The notes under the pieces: generated by a model | The model's input: only the letters and a program-made list of their open reading frames with translations | What the model was told of the DNA's origin: nothing | Databases searched by the model: none | From: Prevotella sp. UBA4341 | GTDB taxonomy: Bacteria > Bacteroidota > Bacteroidia > Bacteroidales > Bacteroidaceae | Assembly: GCA_002393705.1 (NCBI GenBank) | Contig: DGTH01000194.1 | Span: 268-15,141, forward strand | Length of the DNA: 14,874 nucleotides | Reading direction: 5' to 3' | Part shown: positions 1 through 7,190 of the stretch, piece after piece | How positions within the stretch are numbered: the first letter of the stretch is position 1 | Layout of the letters: every line of letters starts with the position of its first letter | Position numbers and translations under genes: made by a program

Positions 1-21
1 TCTTCGGGGGAAGGAGCTTTT

Positions 22-48
22 CTTCCTCGAGAATCCTTCCTCGAAAAT
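22..48. repeat. Two-unit 14-bp near-tandem repeat
   Basis: CTTCCTCGAGAAT (22-34) and CTTCCTCGAAAAT (36-48) are 13-mers that differ at one base and lie 14 bases apart. They sit just upstream of the promoter of the first gene. Nothing else recognisable lies in positions 1-60. Reading frames 1 and 2 on the plus strand are open from the window edge, so the tail of an upstream gene cannot be excluded. The role of the repeat is unknown. Confidence 0.5.
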
Positions 49-60
49 TCTGCTCAAAAG

Positions 61-92
61 TTTGGCGTTTTCAAGAATAATGATTATTTTTG
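61..92 (+). promoter_or_regulatory. Bacteroidota promoter for the GT11-like gene
   Basis: TTTG (61-64), a 20-nt spacer, then TATTTTTG (85-92) matches the -33 TTTG / -7 TAnnTTTG pattern of the Bacteroidota primary sigma factor. The expected transcription start is about 96-99, leaving a leader of roughly 30 nt before the ATG at 128. This site argues against the in-frame TTG at 62 as the translation start, because that codon lies inside the promoter. Confidence 0.7.
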
Positions 93-127
93 CCGTCGAG
101 TTAGAAAAAAAAGAAAATTCCCAGAGC

Positions 128-1039
128 ATGAGAGTAATCTGTGACGCCCCAGGACAAACCTGCAATAGATTATGGACATACGTAGCTTCCGTAGCTCAGT
201 GTGTTGCAGAGAACAAGAAGATGGTCATCATCTTCTACGACTGGACCATTGAGGACTTCCCCAACCTTCTGCATTGTCCGTTTATCTATTTCCCCCTATA
301 TCACAAATGGTACTTAGAGCGGGGCAATGGCTGGAACAACTATAAAGGCCTGACGTGGAAAGTGACCCACAACAAGACTTGGGACAGGGTGTTCAGCATG
401 CTGGGGTTCAAGAAGGGGTGGCTGACCATGGACGACACCCGCTATCTGGAACAGACGAAGAAGGAACTACAGCATATTTTCCGTCCACGAAAAGAAATAA
501 CCGATAAGGCCGAGCACATGATGTCGGCCATCCGCAAGGATGCAGACATGGTAGTAGGGGTTCACATTCGGCATGGTGACTACAAGACCTTCTTCGGCGG
601 GCGATTTTATTATTCCTTAGAGGAGTTTCACCAGTTTATGCTCCGCATACAACACTGTTATGCCGGCCGGCGGGTGGCCTTCTTCATCAGCAGCAACGAA
701 GCCTTTGACCTTCAGGTCTTTGAGGGGTGCAAGTGCTTCCGCTTTGGCAAAGAACCCTCGGGCGACATTCTTGACCTGCACACCCTTTCGCTTTGCGACC
801 GGATAGTAGGCCCGTGGAGCACCTACAGCCGATGGGCTTCATTCATAGGCGAGGTGCCACTGTGCTGTCTGAAAGAAAGGAGTCAGGCGTTTACCGATGA
901 CGATTTCGTCCGGGTTGCCGACTTCTACCACTTCTGGAATGGTGAAAGCACCGTTGACTACTGGCTGGAGGACGTGGAGTCGTTAGGCTACGACCGCTGG
1001 GGCAACAAGATGAGCCCGCCGAGCTCCAAGTCTTGCTGA
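128..1039 (+). CDS. GT11/fucosyltransferase-like glycosyltransferase
   Basis: Predicted 303-residue cytoplasmic glycosyltransferase related to alpha-1,2-fucosyltransferases (GT11) and the O-fucosyltransferase superfamily, so the donor would be a nucleotide sugar, probably GDP-fucose. Seen in the sequence, numbered from the ATG at 128: an N-terminal strand-loop with APGQTCNRLW at about residues 7-16, in the place of the usual GxGNQ loop; the diagnostic VGVHIRHGDY at about 145-155, matching the HxRxGDY donor-binding motif; FISSNE at about 187; and a C-terminal DLHTLSLCDRIVGPWSTYSRWA region matching the third family motif. The ATG at 128 is chosen over the in-frame TTG at 62 because a promoter lies between them. 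No signal peptide is seen. The last 17 codons overlap the 3' end of the opposing ATP-grasp gene. The fold family is fairly secure; fucose specificity is inferred. Confidence 0.75.
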   Translation: MRVICDAPGQTCNRLWTYVASVAQCVAENKKMVIIFYDWTIEDFPNLLHCPFIYFPLYHKWYLERGNGWNNYKGLTWKVTHNKTWDRVFSMLGFKKGWLTMDDTRYLEQTKKELQHIFRPRKEITDKAEHMMSAIRKDADMVVGVHIRHGDYKTFFGGRFYYSLEEFHQFMLRIQHCYAGRRVAFFISSNEAFDLQVFEGCKCFRFGKEPSGDILDLHTLSLCDRIVGPWSTYSRWASFIGEVPLCCLKERSQAFTDDDFVRVADFYHFWNGESTVDYWLEDVESLGYDRWGNKMSPPSSKSC

Positions 1040-1863
1040 TAGTGGGCAAAGGGTCGCAGGCCTGCCCAGTCGTAGAAGGTGAATTCCCCGAAATAGACCC
1101 TGCCCTCGACCCAGAAAAAATCGATGCGGACAAAGGGAATGCCCTGAGACAGCGTCTGGGCCAATGACTTCATCAGTTCAAAGGCTTCTGGTTTCTCGAA
1201 CTCAGGCTCACTCCTTCTGAATCCATGATTAATGGCCACCGGAAGGAAGTCCATGTCGTAGAAGTTCTCGTATATGTCGTCCGACTTGACCGTACAGTAC
1301 ATATACTTGGGTTCGCCGTTAAAACACCAGAACTTATAGTCGCGCAGGGTCTTGCCCGTATGGTCGTCCAGCAGCTTGTCGGCAAGAATCCGTGGCTTCA
1401 CGTTCTTGTACGGCCACTCGCGCGTCCACCAGTAAAAATTGTTGCGGAGCGTCTGTTCCAGCTTGGCCTTCGCTGCTGTTTTATCAAAGGACGATTTGTC
1501 CCTGCACAAACACATGCCGCCAGAATCGTGCGTACATTTCAAGACAAACTGGTCAGGCAGCTGCGAAAAGTCTATGTCGTCAAAATGACTCCACACGCCA
1601 TAGCAGGGTACAACATGTTCGTCGCCAATTTTGCTTCTAACATATTCCTTCACGGAATACTTGTCAGCCAGTTGTGTATAAAGCGGATTTCGGTCATTGA
1701 CCTTCAGCCAGTTGAGCTTCTCGTTAAAGCTCTTAGGCGCACTCAGATTCAAACGACGATGAAACTTTGACCTATATATCATTTTAAGCCACAAAGCGTC
1801 AGGCCAGAACTTGTAGGTTCGGCTCAGGACGTTCCAATAAAGATGATGTACAAAGCGAGACAT
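988..1863 (-). CDS. TupA-like ATP-grasp enzyme
   Basis: A 291-residue protein of the TupA-type ATP-grasp family, often found in capsule and teichuronopeptide-type gene clusters. Such enzymes use ATP to join a carboxylate to an amine (or similar nucleophile) through an acyl-phosphate. They could add an amino acid or peptide to a uronic-acid-containing glycan. Family signs: SFNEKLNWLKVND at about residues 45-57, VLKCTHDSGG at 107-116 (nucleotide-binding region), DYKFWCFNGEP at 175-185, and VRIDFFWVEGRVYFGEFTF at 245-263, where D248 and E260 are the likely metal/ATP ligands. The length is normal for the family. No membrane segment or signal peptide is apparent. The ATG at 1861-1863 follows a -7 box about 27 nt upstream. 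The 3' end overlaps the fucosyltransferase-like gene by 52 bp. The family is confident; the substrate cannot be read from the sequence. Confidence 0.82.
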   Translation of the reverse strand: MSRFVHHLYWNVLSRTYKFWPDALWLKMIYRSKFHRRLNLSAPKSFNEKLNWLKVNDRNPLYTQLADKYSVKEYVRSKIGDEHVVPCYGVWSHFDDIDFSQLPDQFVLKCTHDSGGMCLCRDKSSFDKTAAKAKLEQTLRNNFYWWTREWPYKNVKPRILADKLLDDHTGKTLRDYKFWCFNGEPKYMYCTVKSDDIYENFYDMDFLPVAINHGFRRSEPEFEKPEAFELMKSLAQTLSQGIPFVRIDFFWVEGRVYFGEFTFYDWAGLRPFAHYQQDLELGGLILLPQRS

Positions 1864-1890
1864 TTCCTTTTACGTGTTTAATTATCTTTG

Positions 1891-1898
1891 CAAAATTA
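1891..1898 (-). promoter_or_regulatory. -7 box for the ATP-grasp gene
   Basis: On the minus strand this reads TAATTTTG, a full match to TAnnTTTG, 27 bases before the ATG at 1863. No TTTG is found at the expected -33 spacing, so the promoter may be weak or need an activator. It abuts a plus-strand TATCTTTG (1883-1890), forming a TTTGCAAA core. Confidence 0.5.
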
Positions 1899-1929
1899 CA
1901 ATAAAAAACGGAGAACTTCTCTTTTATTG
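1899..1929. repeat. Inverted repeat between the divergent -7 boxes
   Basis: CAATAAAA (1899-1906) is the exact reverse complement of TTTTATTG (1922-1929). Between them lies a second small dyad, GAGAA-C-TTCTC (1911-1921). The two dyads are offset by about 2 bases, so this is better viewed as a possible DNA operator between the divergent promoters than as an RNA hairpin. No regulator is known for it. Confidence 0.35.
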
Positions 1930-1942
1930 CGGAAAAAAATCC

Positions 1943-1950
1943 TAACTTTG
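1943..1950 (+). promoter_or_regulatory. -7 box for the GT4/UbiA operon
   Basis: TAACTTTG matches TAnnTTTG and lies 21 bases before the ATG at 1972, giving a leader of about 15-18 nt. No TTTG is present at the 19-21 nt spacing. A second plus-strand match, TATCTTTG at 1883-1890, is a possible alternative upstream start. Confidence 0.5.
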
Positions 1951-1971
1951 CAAAAAATAACAGCATTGCGT

Positions 1972-3159
1972 ATGAAAATTGCCATTTTAACCTCTGGCAT
2001 CTTGCCTGTACCGGCCGTCAAGGGGGGAGCGGTAGAAAACCACATTGACTTCTACCTGAAATATAACGACAAGCACAAGCTGCACGACATGACCGTGTTC
2101 AGCGTGTGGAACGAAGCCATAAGGGGTCACAAGGCCTTAGAGTCGGCGGTCAACCATTACGAGTACATTGAGGTGAAGAGTCTGTGGGCTCGAATCAAGA
2201 AAAACCTTTATTACCGCCTACATGGTGAAAAGTATTATCACTACACCATAGAGTACTATTTCCGACAGGCATGGAAACGACTTAAGAAACGGCACTATGA
2301 CATCATTCTGCTGGACAACCGCCCTGGCTATGCCGTAGGAATGGACGTTCCAAAAGACACGAAGCTGCTGGTATATCTGCATAATGACCTGCTGAATAAC
2401 CAGACTCAAGGCTTCCAGGAAATATACGACAAGGCATCACGCATCCTGACGGTATCGGACTACATAGCCCGTCGCGTGAGAACCATCAACCCACAGGACC
2501 AGAAGTGCTTTGTCATTCTGAACGGCATCGACCTGGGCGCATTCTCTCCCCGGAGAGTCTGTAACATCACCCGACAGCAATTAGGATTCACCGACGATGA
2601 CTTCATCATGGTGTTCAGCGGGAGAATCACGAGGGAGAAAGGTGTCGGCGAACTCATTGAAGCTCTCATAAGACTTGAAGACCATCCTCACATCAAGCTG
2701 CTGATTATAGGAAGTCCCTTCTATGGAGACACGGAAAATGAAGATGTTTTTGTAAAGGCTTTGAAACGACAGGCAGAAAGAGTTAAAGACCGCATCAGGT
2801 TCACGGGCTTCATTCCTTATCGAGACATGCCTGACTACCTTTCCATTTCCGATATAGCCGTCATTCCCTCTTTATGGGACGACCCATGCCCCAACACCGT
2901 GTTAGAGGCTCAGGCCACCGGACTGCCCATCATCACCACACGCAGAGGAGGCATTCCTGAAGAGGTGACGGAAGAAAACGCCATTCTCCTAACTACGGAC
3001 AATCAGTTCGTTGACAACTTAACGACATCTATCCTACACCTATACCAGCATCCGGAGAAACGAGTAGCTATGAGCAAAGCTGGTCTGAAGCATTCTGCTT
3101 ACTATAATGAGCAACGCTACGCCGAGGACTTCTTCAAGGCGTTGGAGTCCGTTAAATAA
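1972..3159 (+). CDS. GT4 family glycosyltransferase
   Basis: A 395-residue GT-B fold retaining glycosyltransferase of family GT4, expected to act at the cytoplasmic face of the inner membrane on a lipid-linked glycan. Seen: N-terminal Rossmann start MKIAILTSGI with a glycine-containing loop VKGGAVENH (17-24), VSDYIARRV (161-169), the donor-domain motif FSGRITREKG (215-224) whose R218 and K223 normally contact the nucleotide-sugar phosphates, and PSLWDDPCPNTVLEAQATG (299-317). In the last motif the usual E-x7-E appears as D304-x7-E312. The ATG at 1972 is preferred over an in-frame TTG at 1888, which lies upstream of the -7 box. The gene starts a plus-strand pair with the UbiA-like gene 50 bp downstream. 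Sugar donor and acceptor cannot be stated. Confidence 0.85.
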   Translation: MKIAILTSGILPVPAVKGGAVENHIDFYLKYNDKHKLHDMTVFSVWNEAIRGHKALESAVNHYEYIEVKSLWARIKKNLYYRLHGEKYYHYTIEYYFRQAWKRLKKRHYDIILLDNRPGYAVGMDVPKDTKLLVYLHNDLLNNQTQGFQEIYDKASRILTVSDYIARRVRTINPQDQKCFVILNGIDLGAFSPRRVCNITRQQLGFTDDDFIMVFSGRITREKGVGELIEALIRLEDHPHIKLLIIGSPFYGDTENEDVFVKALKRQAERVKDRIRFTGFIPYRDMPDYLSISDIAVIPSLWDDPCPNTVLEAQATGLPIITTRRGGIPEEVTEENAILLTTDNQFVDNLTTSILHLYQHPEKRVAMSKAGLKHSAYYNEQRYAEDFFKALESVK

Positions 3160-3209
3160 TCACAAATAAGAACACAACGAAAACTTTATTCTGAATATAA
3201 TTATTATAA

Positions 3210-4085
3210 ATGACATACGACCTGATAAGACTGCTTCGTCCACTGCAATGGTTTAAGAACGTGTTTGTCCTGGCGCCATTGTTCTTCAGCAACAACCTGC
3301 TGAACGTCGAGTTGCTGATTCCTACCCTCTATGCCTTTGCCGCCTTCTGCCTGGTGTCGAGCAGCATCTACTGCTTTAACGACATTTATGATGTGGAAGC
3401 CGACCGGCAGCATCCACGCAAATGCAAACGGCCGATAGCTTCGGGAGCCGTCTCGGTCAAGACTGGCTATGTAGCAATGGTCTGCTGCCTGCTGTTGGCA
3501 GTAACCATCGGCGTACTGGGGCGAATCGGAATGGTTTGCCTGATAGGGCTGATTGGCTATTGGCTGATGAACGTGGCCTACTGCATGAAGCTGAAGCAAT
3601 ACGCCATTATCGACGTATTTCTGATTTCTATGGGGTTTGTCTTGCGGGTACTGATTGGTGGGGTCGCCGCTCACATCTTCGTTTCCGAATGGCTGGTGCT
3701 CATGACGTTCCTGCTGGCGCTGTTCTTAGCCTTTGCCAAACGGAAGGACGACTACCGCATCTTTGAGCAGACGGGCGTCATGCCCCGCAAAAGCATCGTG
3801 GGTTATAACGCACAGTTCATTGACCTGAGCGTAACCATCGTGGCCACCATCACCATCGTGTGCTACATCATGTACACCATGAGCGACAGCGTCATAGCGC
3901 GCATGGGCAGCAGCTACCTCTACCTGACCAGCATCTGGGTTATAGCCGGCCTGCTGCGCCACCTGCAGAACATGCTGGTCTATCAGCGTAGCGGCAGCCC
4001 CACGAAGGCGCTGGTGAAGGATCACTTCATACAGCTTTGCATAGCGGGTTGGATTGCCTCGTTTGTGGTAATTATTTACTGGTAA
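3210..4085 (+). CDS. UbiA-family prenyltransferase, resembling decaprenyl-phosphate phosphoribosyltransferase
   Basis: A 291-residue polytopic membrane protein of the UbiA superfamily. It most resembles the branch that transfers 5-phosphoribose from PRPP to polyprenyl phosphate, the first step towards polyprenyl-phosphate ribose/arabinose donors. Seen: RLLRPLQWFKNVFVLAPLFF (7-26), typical of this branch; the first Asp motif N57-D58-x2-D61-x3-D65 followed by HPRKCKRPIASG (68-79); a central YAIIDVFLISMGFVLRVLIGG (131-151); the second charged loop FAKRKDDYRIF (175-185); and about eight to nine hydrophobic segments. The short AT-rich gap upstream holds a TATAAT-T-ATTATA palindrome (3196-3208) but no clear promoter, so co-transcription with the GT4 gene is likely. 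Its 3' end overlaps the opposing GT4 gene by 14 bp. The usual partners (phosphatase, DprE1/DprE2-type epimerase) are not in the window. Homogentisate- or haem-type UbiA enzymes are less likely given the RPIASG context. Confidence 0.78.
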   Translation: MTYDLIRLLRPLQWFKNVFVLAPLFFSNNLLNVELLIPTLYAFAAFCLVSSSIYCFNDIYDVEADRQHPRKCKRPIASGAVSVKTGYVAMVCCLLLAVTIGVLGRIGMVCLIGLIGYWLMNVAYCMKLKQYAIIDVFLISMGFVLRVLIGGVAAHIFVSEWLVLMTFLLALFLAFAKRKDDYRIFEQTGVMPRKSIVGYNAQFIDLSVTIVATITIVCYIMYTMSDSVIARMGSSYLYLTSIWVIAGLLRHLQNMLVYQRSGSPTKALVKDHFIQLCIAGWIASFVVIIYW

Positions 4086-5190
4086 CTTGCCGATAGATAC
4101 GTTCTACTTCCTCAGCCACCCGACGCGCATTGAACCGCTGCTCAACCATGGCGTGAGCCTGTTGGCCGCAACGCGTCTTTAGTTCTCCTGACGCTTGTAG
4201 CCGGAGCAGGGCGTCAGCCAACTGACGAGGCTGCGAGAAGGGCACCACCAGACCATTGTCACCATCCTTCAGAAGCTCCTTCGTTCCGTCAGTAGGGGTA
4301 GCAATGATGGCCTTGCGCATGGCCATGGCTTCAAGCAGGGCGATGGAGAGTCCCTCCCAAAGACTGGGCAGCAGGTAAGCATCGATGCAGTGGAGCAAGT
4401 CGGGCACATCGGTGCGGAAGCGACTGCGATAGACGTAGTCTGCCATATGGTGCTTCCCGATGAAGGCATCAACCTCCGCATCCATATCGCCTTCGGCCAC
4501 AAACAGTCCTTTTATCTTCTCGTTCTGAGTATGGGCCAAACGAACCGCCTCTAAAAAGTCAAGCGGCGACTTCTGCTTGGTGCAACGGGCAATAAAGCCT
4601 GCCACGAAGTCATCGGCAGAGAAGCCAAACTCGTCTCTAAGGTTCTTGAACGTTCCGTCAGGATTAAAACGTTCAAGGTTGATGCCATTCTCAATGACGT
4701 CAGCCTGACCGAGACCAAAGACTTGACACCCCGTCGCAGCATTACTCTGCGAGACGCAGATGACGCGATGGGCAAAACGGCAAATCAGCTTCTCGCTCCA
4801 AGCCCGGGCGGTCCTTACGGCCCACGACTGGTCATCGTGGAAACTCCAGCCATGAACGGTATAGACAAAGGGCAATCCCAAATGACGGGCAGGCCAAAGC
4901 ATGTTCGACGCGGCGCGGCTGCCATGGGCGTGAACGAGCTGTATCTGTTCCCTTCGCAGCAGACTGACTACCTGCTGCTGTACGCTCCAGTCAAAGGCTT
5001 TGAGAGACGGAATAACATGACACTTGACACCCATTTGTCCAAGCCGGTCAACCATCTCGCCGGTAGTGAACGACAGGGCGACAGGCTCGAACTGCTGTTT
5101 ATCCAAATAATAGACGAGGTCAAGAAGATGCGACTCTCCTCCACCTATCTGCCCCTGGCGGATGACCTCCAAAACTTTTATCCTGCTCAT
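4072..5190 (-). CDS. GT4 family glycosyltransferase (last gene of minus operon)
   Basis: A 372-residue GT-B glycosyltransferase of family GT4. Seen: MSRIKVLEVIRQGQIGGGESH with the N-terminal glycine loop at 15-18, VHAHGSRAA at 86-94, YTVHGW at 110-115, an acceptor/donor domain hinge around 165-175 (VIENGINLERFNPD), RCTKQKSP at 202-209 in the phosphate-contacting position, and the complete E-x7-E motif E279-GLSIALL-E287 followed by AMAMRKAIIAT. Its ATG overlaps the stop of the upstream GT2 gene in an ATGA (5187-5190), which points to translational coupling. The 3' end runs 14 bp into the UbiA-like gene on the other strand. The protein should be cytosolic or membrane-associated without transmembrane helices. 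Sugar specificity is unknown. Confidence 0.87.
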   Translation of the reverse strand: MSRIKVLEVIRQGQIGGGESHLLDLVYYLDKQQFEPVALSFTTGEMVDRLGQMGVKCHVIPSLKAFDWSVQQQVVSLLRREQIQLVHAHGSRAASNMLWPARHLGLPFVYTVHGWSFHDDQSWAVRTARAWSEKLICRFAHRVICVSQSNAATGCQVFGLGQADVIENGINLERFNPDGTFKNLRDEFGFSADDFVAGFIARCTKQKSPLDFLEAVRLAHTQNEKIKGLFVAEGDMDAEVDAFIGKHHMADYVYRSRFRTDVPDLLHCIDAYLLPSLWEGLSIALLEAMAMRKAIIATPTDGTKELLKDGDNGLVVPFSQPRQLADALLRLQASGELKTRCGQQAHAMVEQRFNARRVAEEVERIYRQVTSK

Positions 5191-6041
5191 TTGTTCTTCA
5201 CCAGATTATCCTCAGAATCCTTGTAGTGGTCTGTCTTGTGGAAGATACGGGTGATGCCCTTCATCTGCACCTTGACGTGGTTCCAGAAACTCTTCCACAT
5301 CGACTCGTTGCCAAACGTGCCGTAACCCGTAATGGCGCGGCAGCGCCTGTCACGCACAAAGACTATCTTGCCATACTTCTTCAGGTTAAAGGCCATGGAG
5401 CCGTCTTCACCCCGAATGATGTCAACCCTGTAAGGCTCCTTGCGCCCATACTCGGCATTGTAGGCAAAGACCAGGCCGCGCACGCTCAACTCCGGACGCT
5501 TGAAGTGCTGAATCCAGAGGAAGGAATCGCGGGCTATCTCGAACAGCTTCAGGCTGAAGGCAGAATGGTTCTCGTCAGGGAAATAGCTCCACGTAGCCGA
5601 GACACACGACACTCCTGGCTTCATTAAATGATTCAGCATAACCTCATAGTAATAAGGAGGATAAAGCGTATCGCTATCTACATCGAAATAGTATTTCCCT
5701 CGGGCGTGCTGCAAGCCGCAACGGCGGGCATAGCCGCAGGAGTGCTGGTACTCCGTATAATAGGGTATGCCCGACTTCTCATAGATTTCTGCCGTGCGGT
5801 CCTTCGAGTCGTTATCAACGCCGATAATCTCCACCGGATACTTACACTTCATCTCGCTCAGTGCCCACAGGCAAGCCTGAAGGTGGGTCTCCTCGTTATA
5901 GCCGATGACAACGATAGAGGCCACGGGGTCCGGGCTCTGCAGGCGGGCCAGACCTTCGCGCGTGGCGTCAATCACCTCTTGCGGCACTTCGCTGAACGGA
6001 CGACCATAGATGGTCATGTATTTATCGTACCAGTTTGCCAT
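5187..6041 (-). CDS. GT2 family glycosyltransferase
   Basis: A 284-residue GT-A fold inverting glycosyltransferase of family GT2. After a 40-residue N-terminal extension that looks soluble (MANWYDKYMTIYGRPF...), the domain begins with SIVVIGYNEE (42-51), continues with IIGVDNDSKDRT (72-83), an arginine-containing CGYARRCGLQHARGKY segment (102-117), and the metal-binding acidic motif D120-V-D122-S-D124. Later VDIIRGEDGSMAFNLKKYG carries the ED motif expected for the catalytic base. There are no C-terminal membrane helices, unlike dolichol-phosphate-mannose-synthase-like members. It is third in the four-gene minus operon, 2 nt after the upstream GT4 stop and coupled by ATGA to the next GT4. Donor and acceptor are unknown. 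Confidence 0.85.
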   Translation of the reverse strand: MANWYDKYMTIYGRPFSEVPQEVIDATREGLARLQSPDPVASIVVIGYNEETHLQACLWALSEMKCKYPVEIIGVDNDSKDRTAEIYEKSGIPYYTEYQHSCGYARRCGLQHARGKYYFDVDSDTLYPPYYYEVMLNHLMKPGVSCVSATWSYFPDENHSAFSLKLFEIARDSFLWIQHFKRPELSVRGLVFAYNAEYGRKEPYRVDIIRGEDGSMAFNLKKYGKIVFVRDRRCRAITGYGTFGNESMWKSFWNHVKVQMKGITRIFHKTDHYKDSEDNLVKNK

Positions 6042-6043
6042 TC

Positions 6044-7189
6044 TTACCTATTTTTGTATATGCTGTGAAACAATTGAATCCATCTTTGCATGATTTCCTC
6101 TTCCCGGAAACGTGTAGCACTCTTCATCGCTTGCTGCCCCATTTGCTTTCTTCGGTCTTCATGCTCCATCAGGTAGCAGACGGCATCAGCAAACTGCTCT
6201 ATATTCCCGTTCTCAACAAGAATTCCATCCACCTCGTCGGTTATGATTTCACGCGGTCCACATGAAAACGTAAATGAAACAGCGGGCACACCTGTCGCCA
6301 TGGCTTCTGCGATAACCAAGCCAAAACCCTCATGATAAGAAGTGATGACAAAAACAGAACTTTGCTGATACTTTGAGAAGATGTCTTTGACAGGAGCATT
6401 ACATTTTACCGACTGCCCCAACTGCAAGGTTTCCACTTGTTCTACATAAGAACTTCTATCGCCAGAGCCGTAGATGTCCAACACCCAGTCAGGATGACGG
6501 TGGTTGATGATTTTCCATGCCTTGAACAACCGGTCATACCCCTTTTCCGGAGAATAACGGCCTACGGCTATGACGCGCTTCTGCGAACAGTCAGAATGAA
6601 CAGCCGGAAAGTTGCTGATAGGATTGGGAATGACCTCAATATTGTCAAAACCAATCCAATTCTTCTTGTCCTCATTGGTCAGTATGACGCATTTGCATAA
6701 GCGCTTAATCTGCTTATCCATTTGATGTGTCCATCGTTTGGTCAAATACTTATTGACAAAGCTTGGCAAGAAAGACAGGTTGAATTGCCGATAGTTGGAC
6801 TTAGTGAAGTGTATCTCGCCAACCTTTTTGCTTCCGTCAGGAATGTCGTTGATGAAGTTGATTTCACGTCGCAGTATCGAGACGGTAATGTCTGGTCGCA
6901 ACTGCATCAGATAGTCAGTAAACATTCTGCGGAACTGCCGCTGCTTCTTGAAATAAGGAATCACCTTCTTATACATCGGCATGGCATTGAGACACTCGAA
7001 GTTGATGTCGAAGTTGACATACTTCACTTTTGGCGACAAAGGAAAGTAGAAAGGCTGACCGGCATTTTCCGTCAAGACGGCGTAAACCTCAAAATCGGTA
7101 TGCTCAGCCAGATAGTTTACTTTCTGACTCAACACGCGACTCATACCGTTGGCATAAGTCAGGTCTCCCATGACATATACAATCTTCAT
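6044..7189 (-). CDS. GT4 family glycosyltransferase
   Basis: A 381-residue GT4 enzyme. The ATG at 7189 (MKIVYVMGDL) is chosen over an in-frame ATG at 7213 because it lies 1 nt after the stop of the upstream gene and gives the standard Rossmann beginning; the longer form would overlap the neighbour by 23 nt. Seen: NGMSRVL (14-20) in the glycine-loop position, VIPNP (187-190 region), AVGRYSPEKGYDRL (208-221) with the donor-phosphate Arg/Lys pair, E287-GFGLVIA-E295 (complete E-x7-E), and FSCGPREII (308-316), a nucleotide-sugar-side motif common in Bacteroidota capsule enzymes. To the eye this gene is more A+T- and lysine/asparagine-rich than its neighbours, which may reflect separate acquisition. 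Substrate unknown. Confidence 0.87.
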   Translation of the reverse strand: MKIVYVMGDLTYANGMSRVLSQKVNYLAEHTDFEVYAVLTENAGQPFYFPLSPKVKYVNFDINFECLNAMPMYKKVIPYFKKQRQFRRMFTDYLMQLRPDITVSILRREINFINDIPDGSKKVGEIHFTKSNYRQFNLSFLPSFVNKYLTKRWTHQMDKQIKRLCKCVILTNEDKKNWIGFDNIEVIPNPISNFPAVHSDCSQKRVIAVGRYSPEKGYDRLFKAWKIINHRHPDWVLDIYGSGDRSSYVEQVETLQLGQSVKCNAPVKDIFSKYQQSSVFVITSYHEGFGLVIAEAMATGVPAVSFTFSCGPREIITDEVDGILVENGNIEQFADAVCYLMEHEDRRKQMGQQAMKSATRFREEEIMQRWIQLFHSIYKNR

Positions 7190-7190
7190 A

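Noticed and set aside
62..127. N-terminal extension of the GT11-like protein from a TTG at 62
   Set aside because: The -7 box (85-92) lies within it, and homology-like sequence begins at the ATG at 128.
1225..1770. Plus-strand open frame opposite the ATP-grasp gene
   Set aside because: Antisense shadow; the minus-strand protein carries clear ATP-grasp motifs throughout.
3196..3208. TATAAT-T-ATTATA palindrome before the UbiA-like gene as a promoter or operator
   Set aside because: It is simple AT sequence, does not match TAnnTTTG, and the 50-bp gap is compatible with co-transcription; kept only as a note.
4723..5226. Plus-strand frame opposite a GT4 gene
   Set aside because: Antisense to a well-supported GT4; no family resemblance.
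5226..6068. Two consecutive plus-strand frames opposite the GT2 gene
   Set aside because: Shadows of a GT2 gene with an intact DxD motif and operon position.
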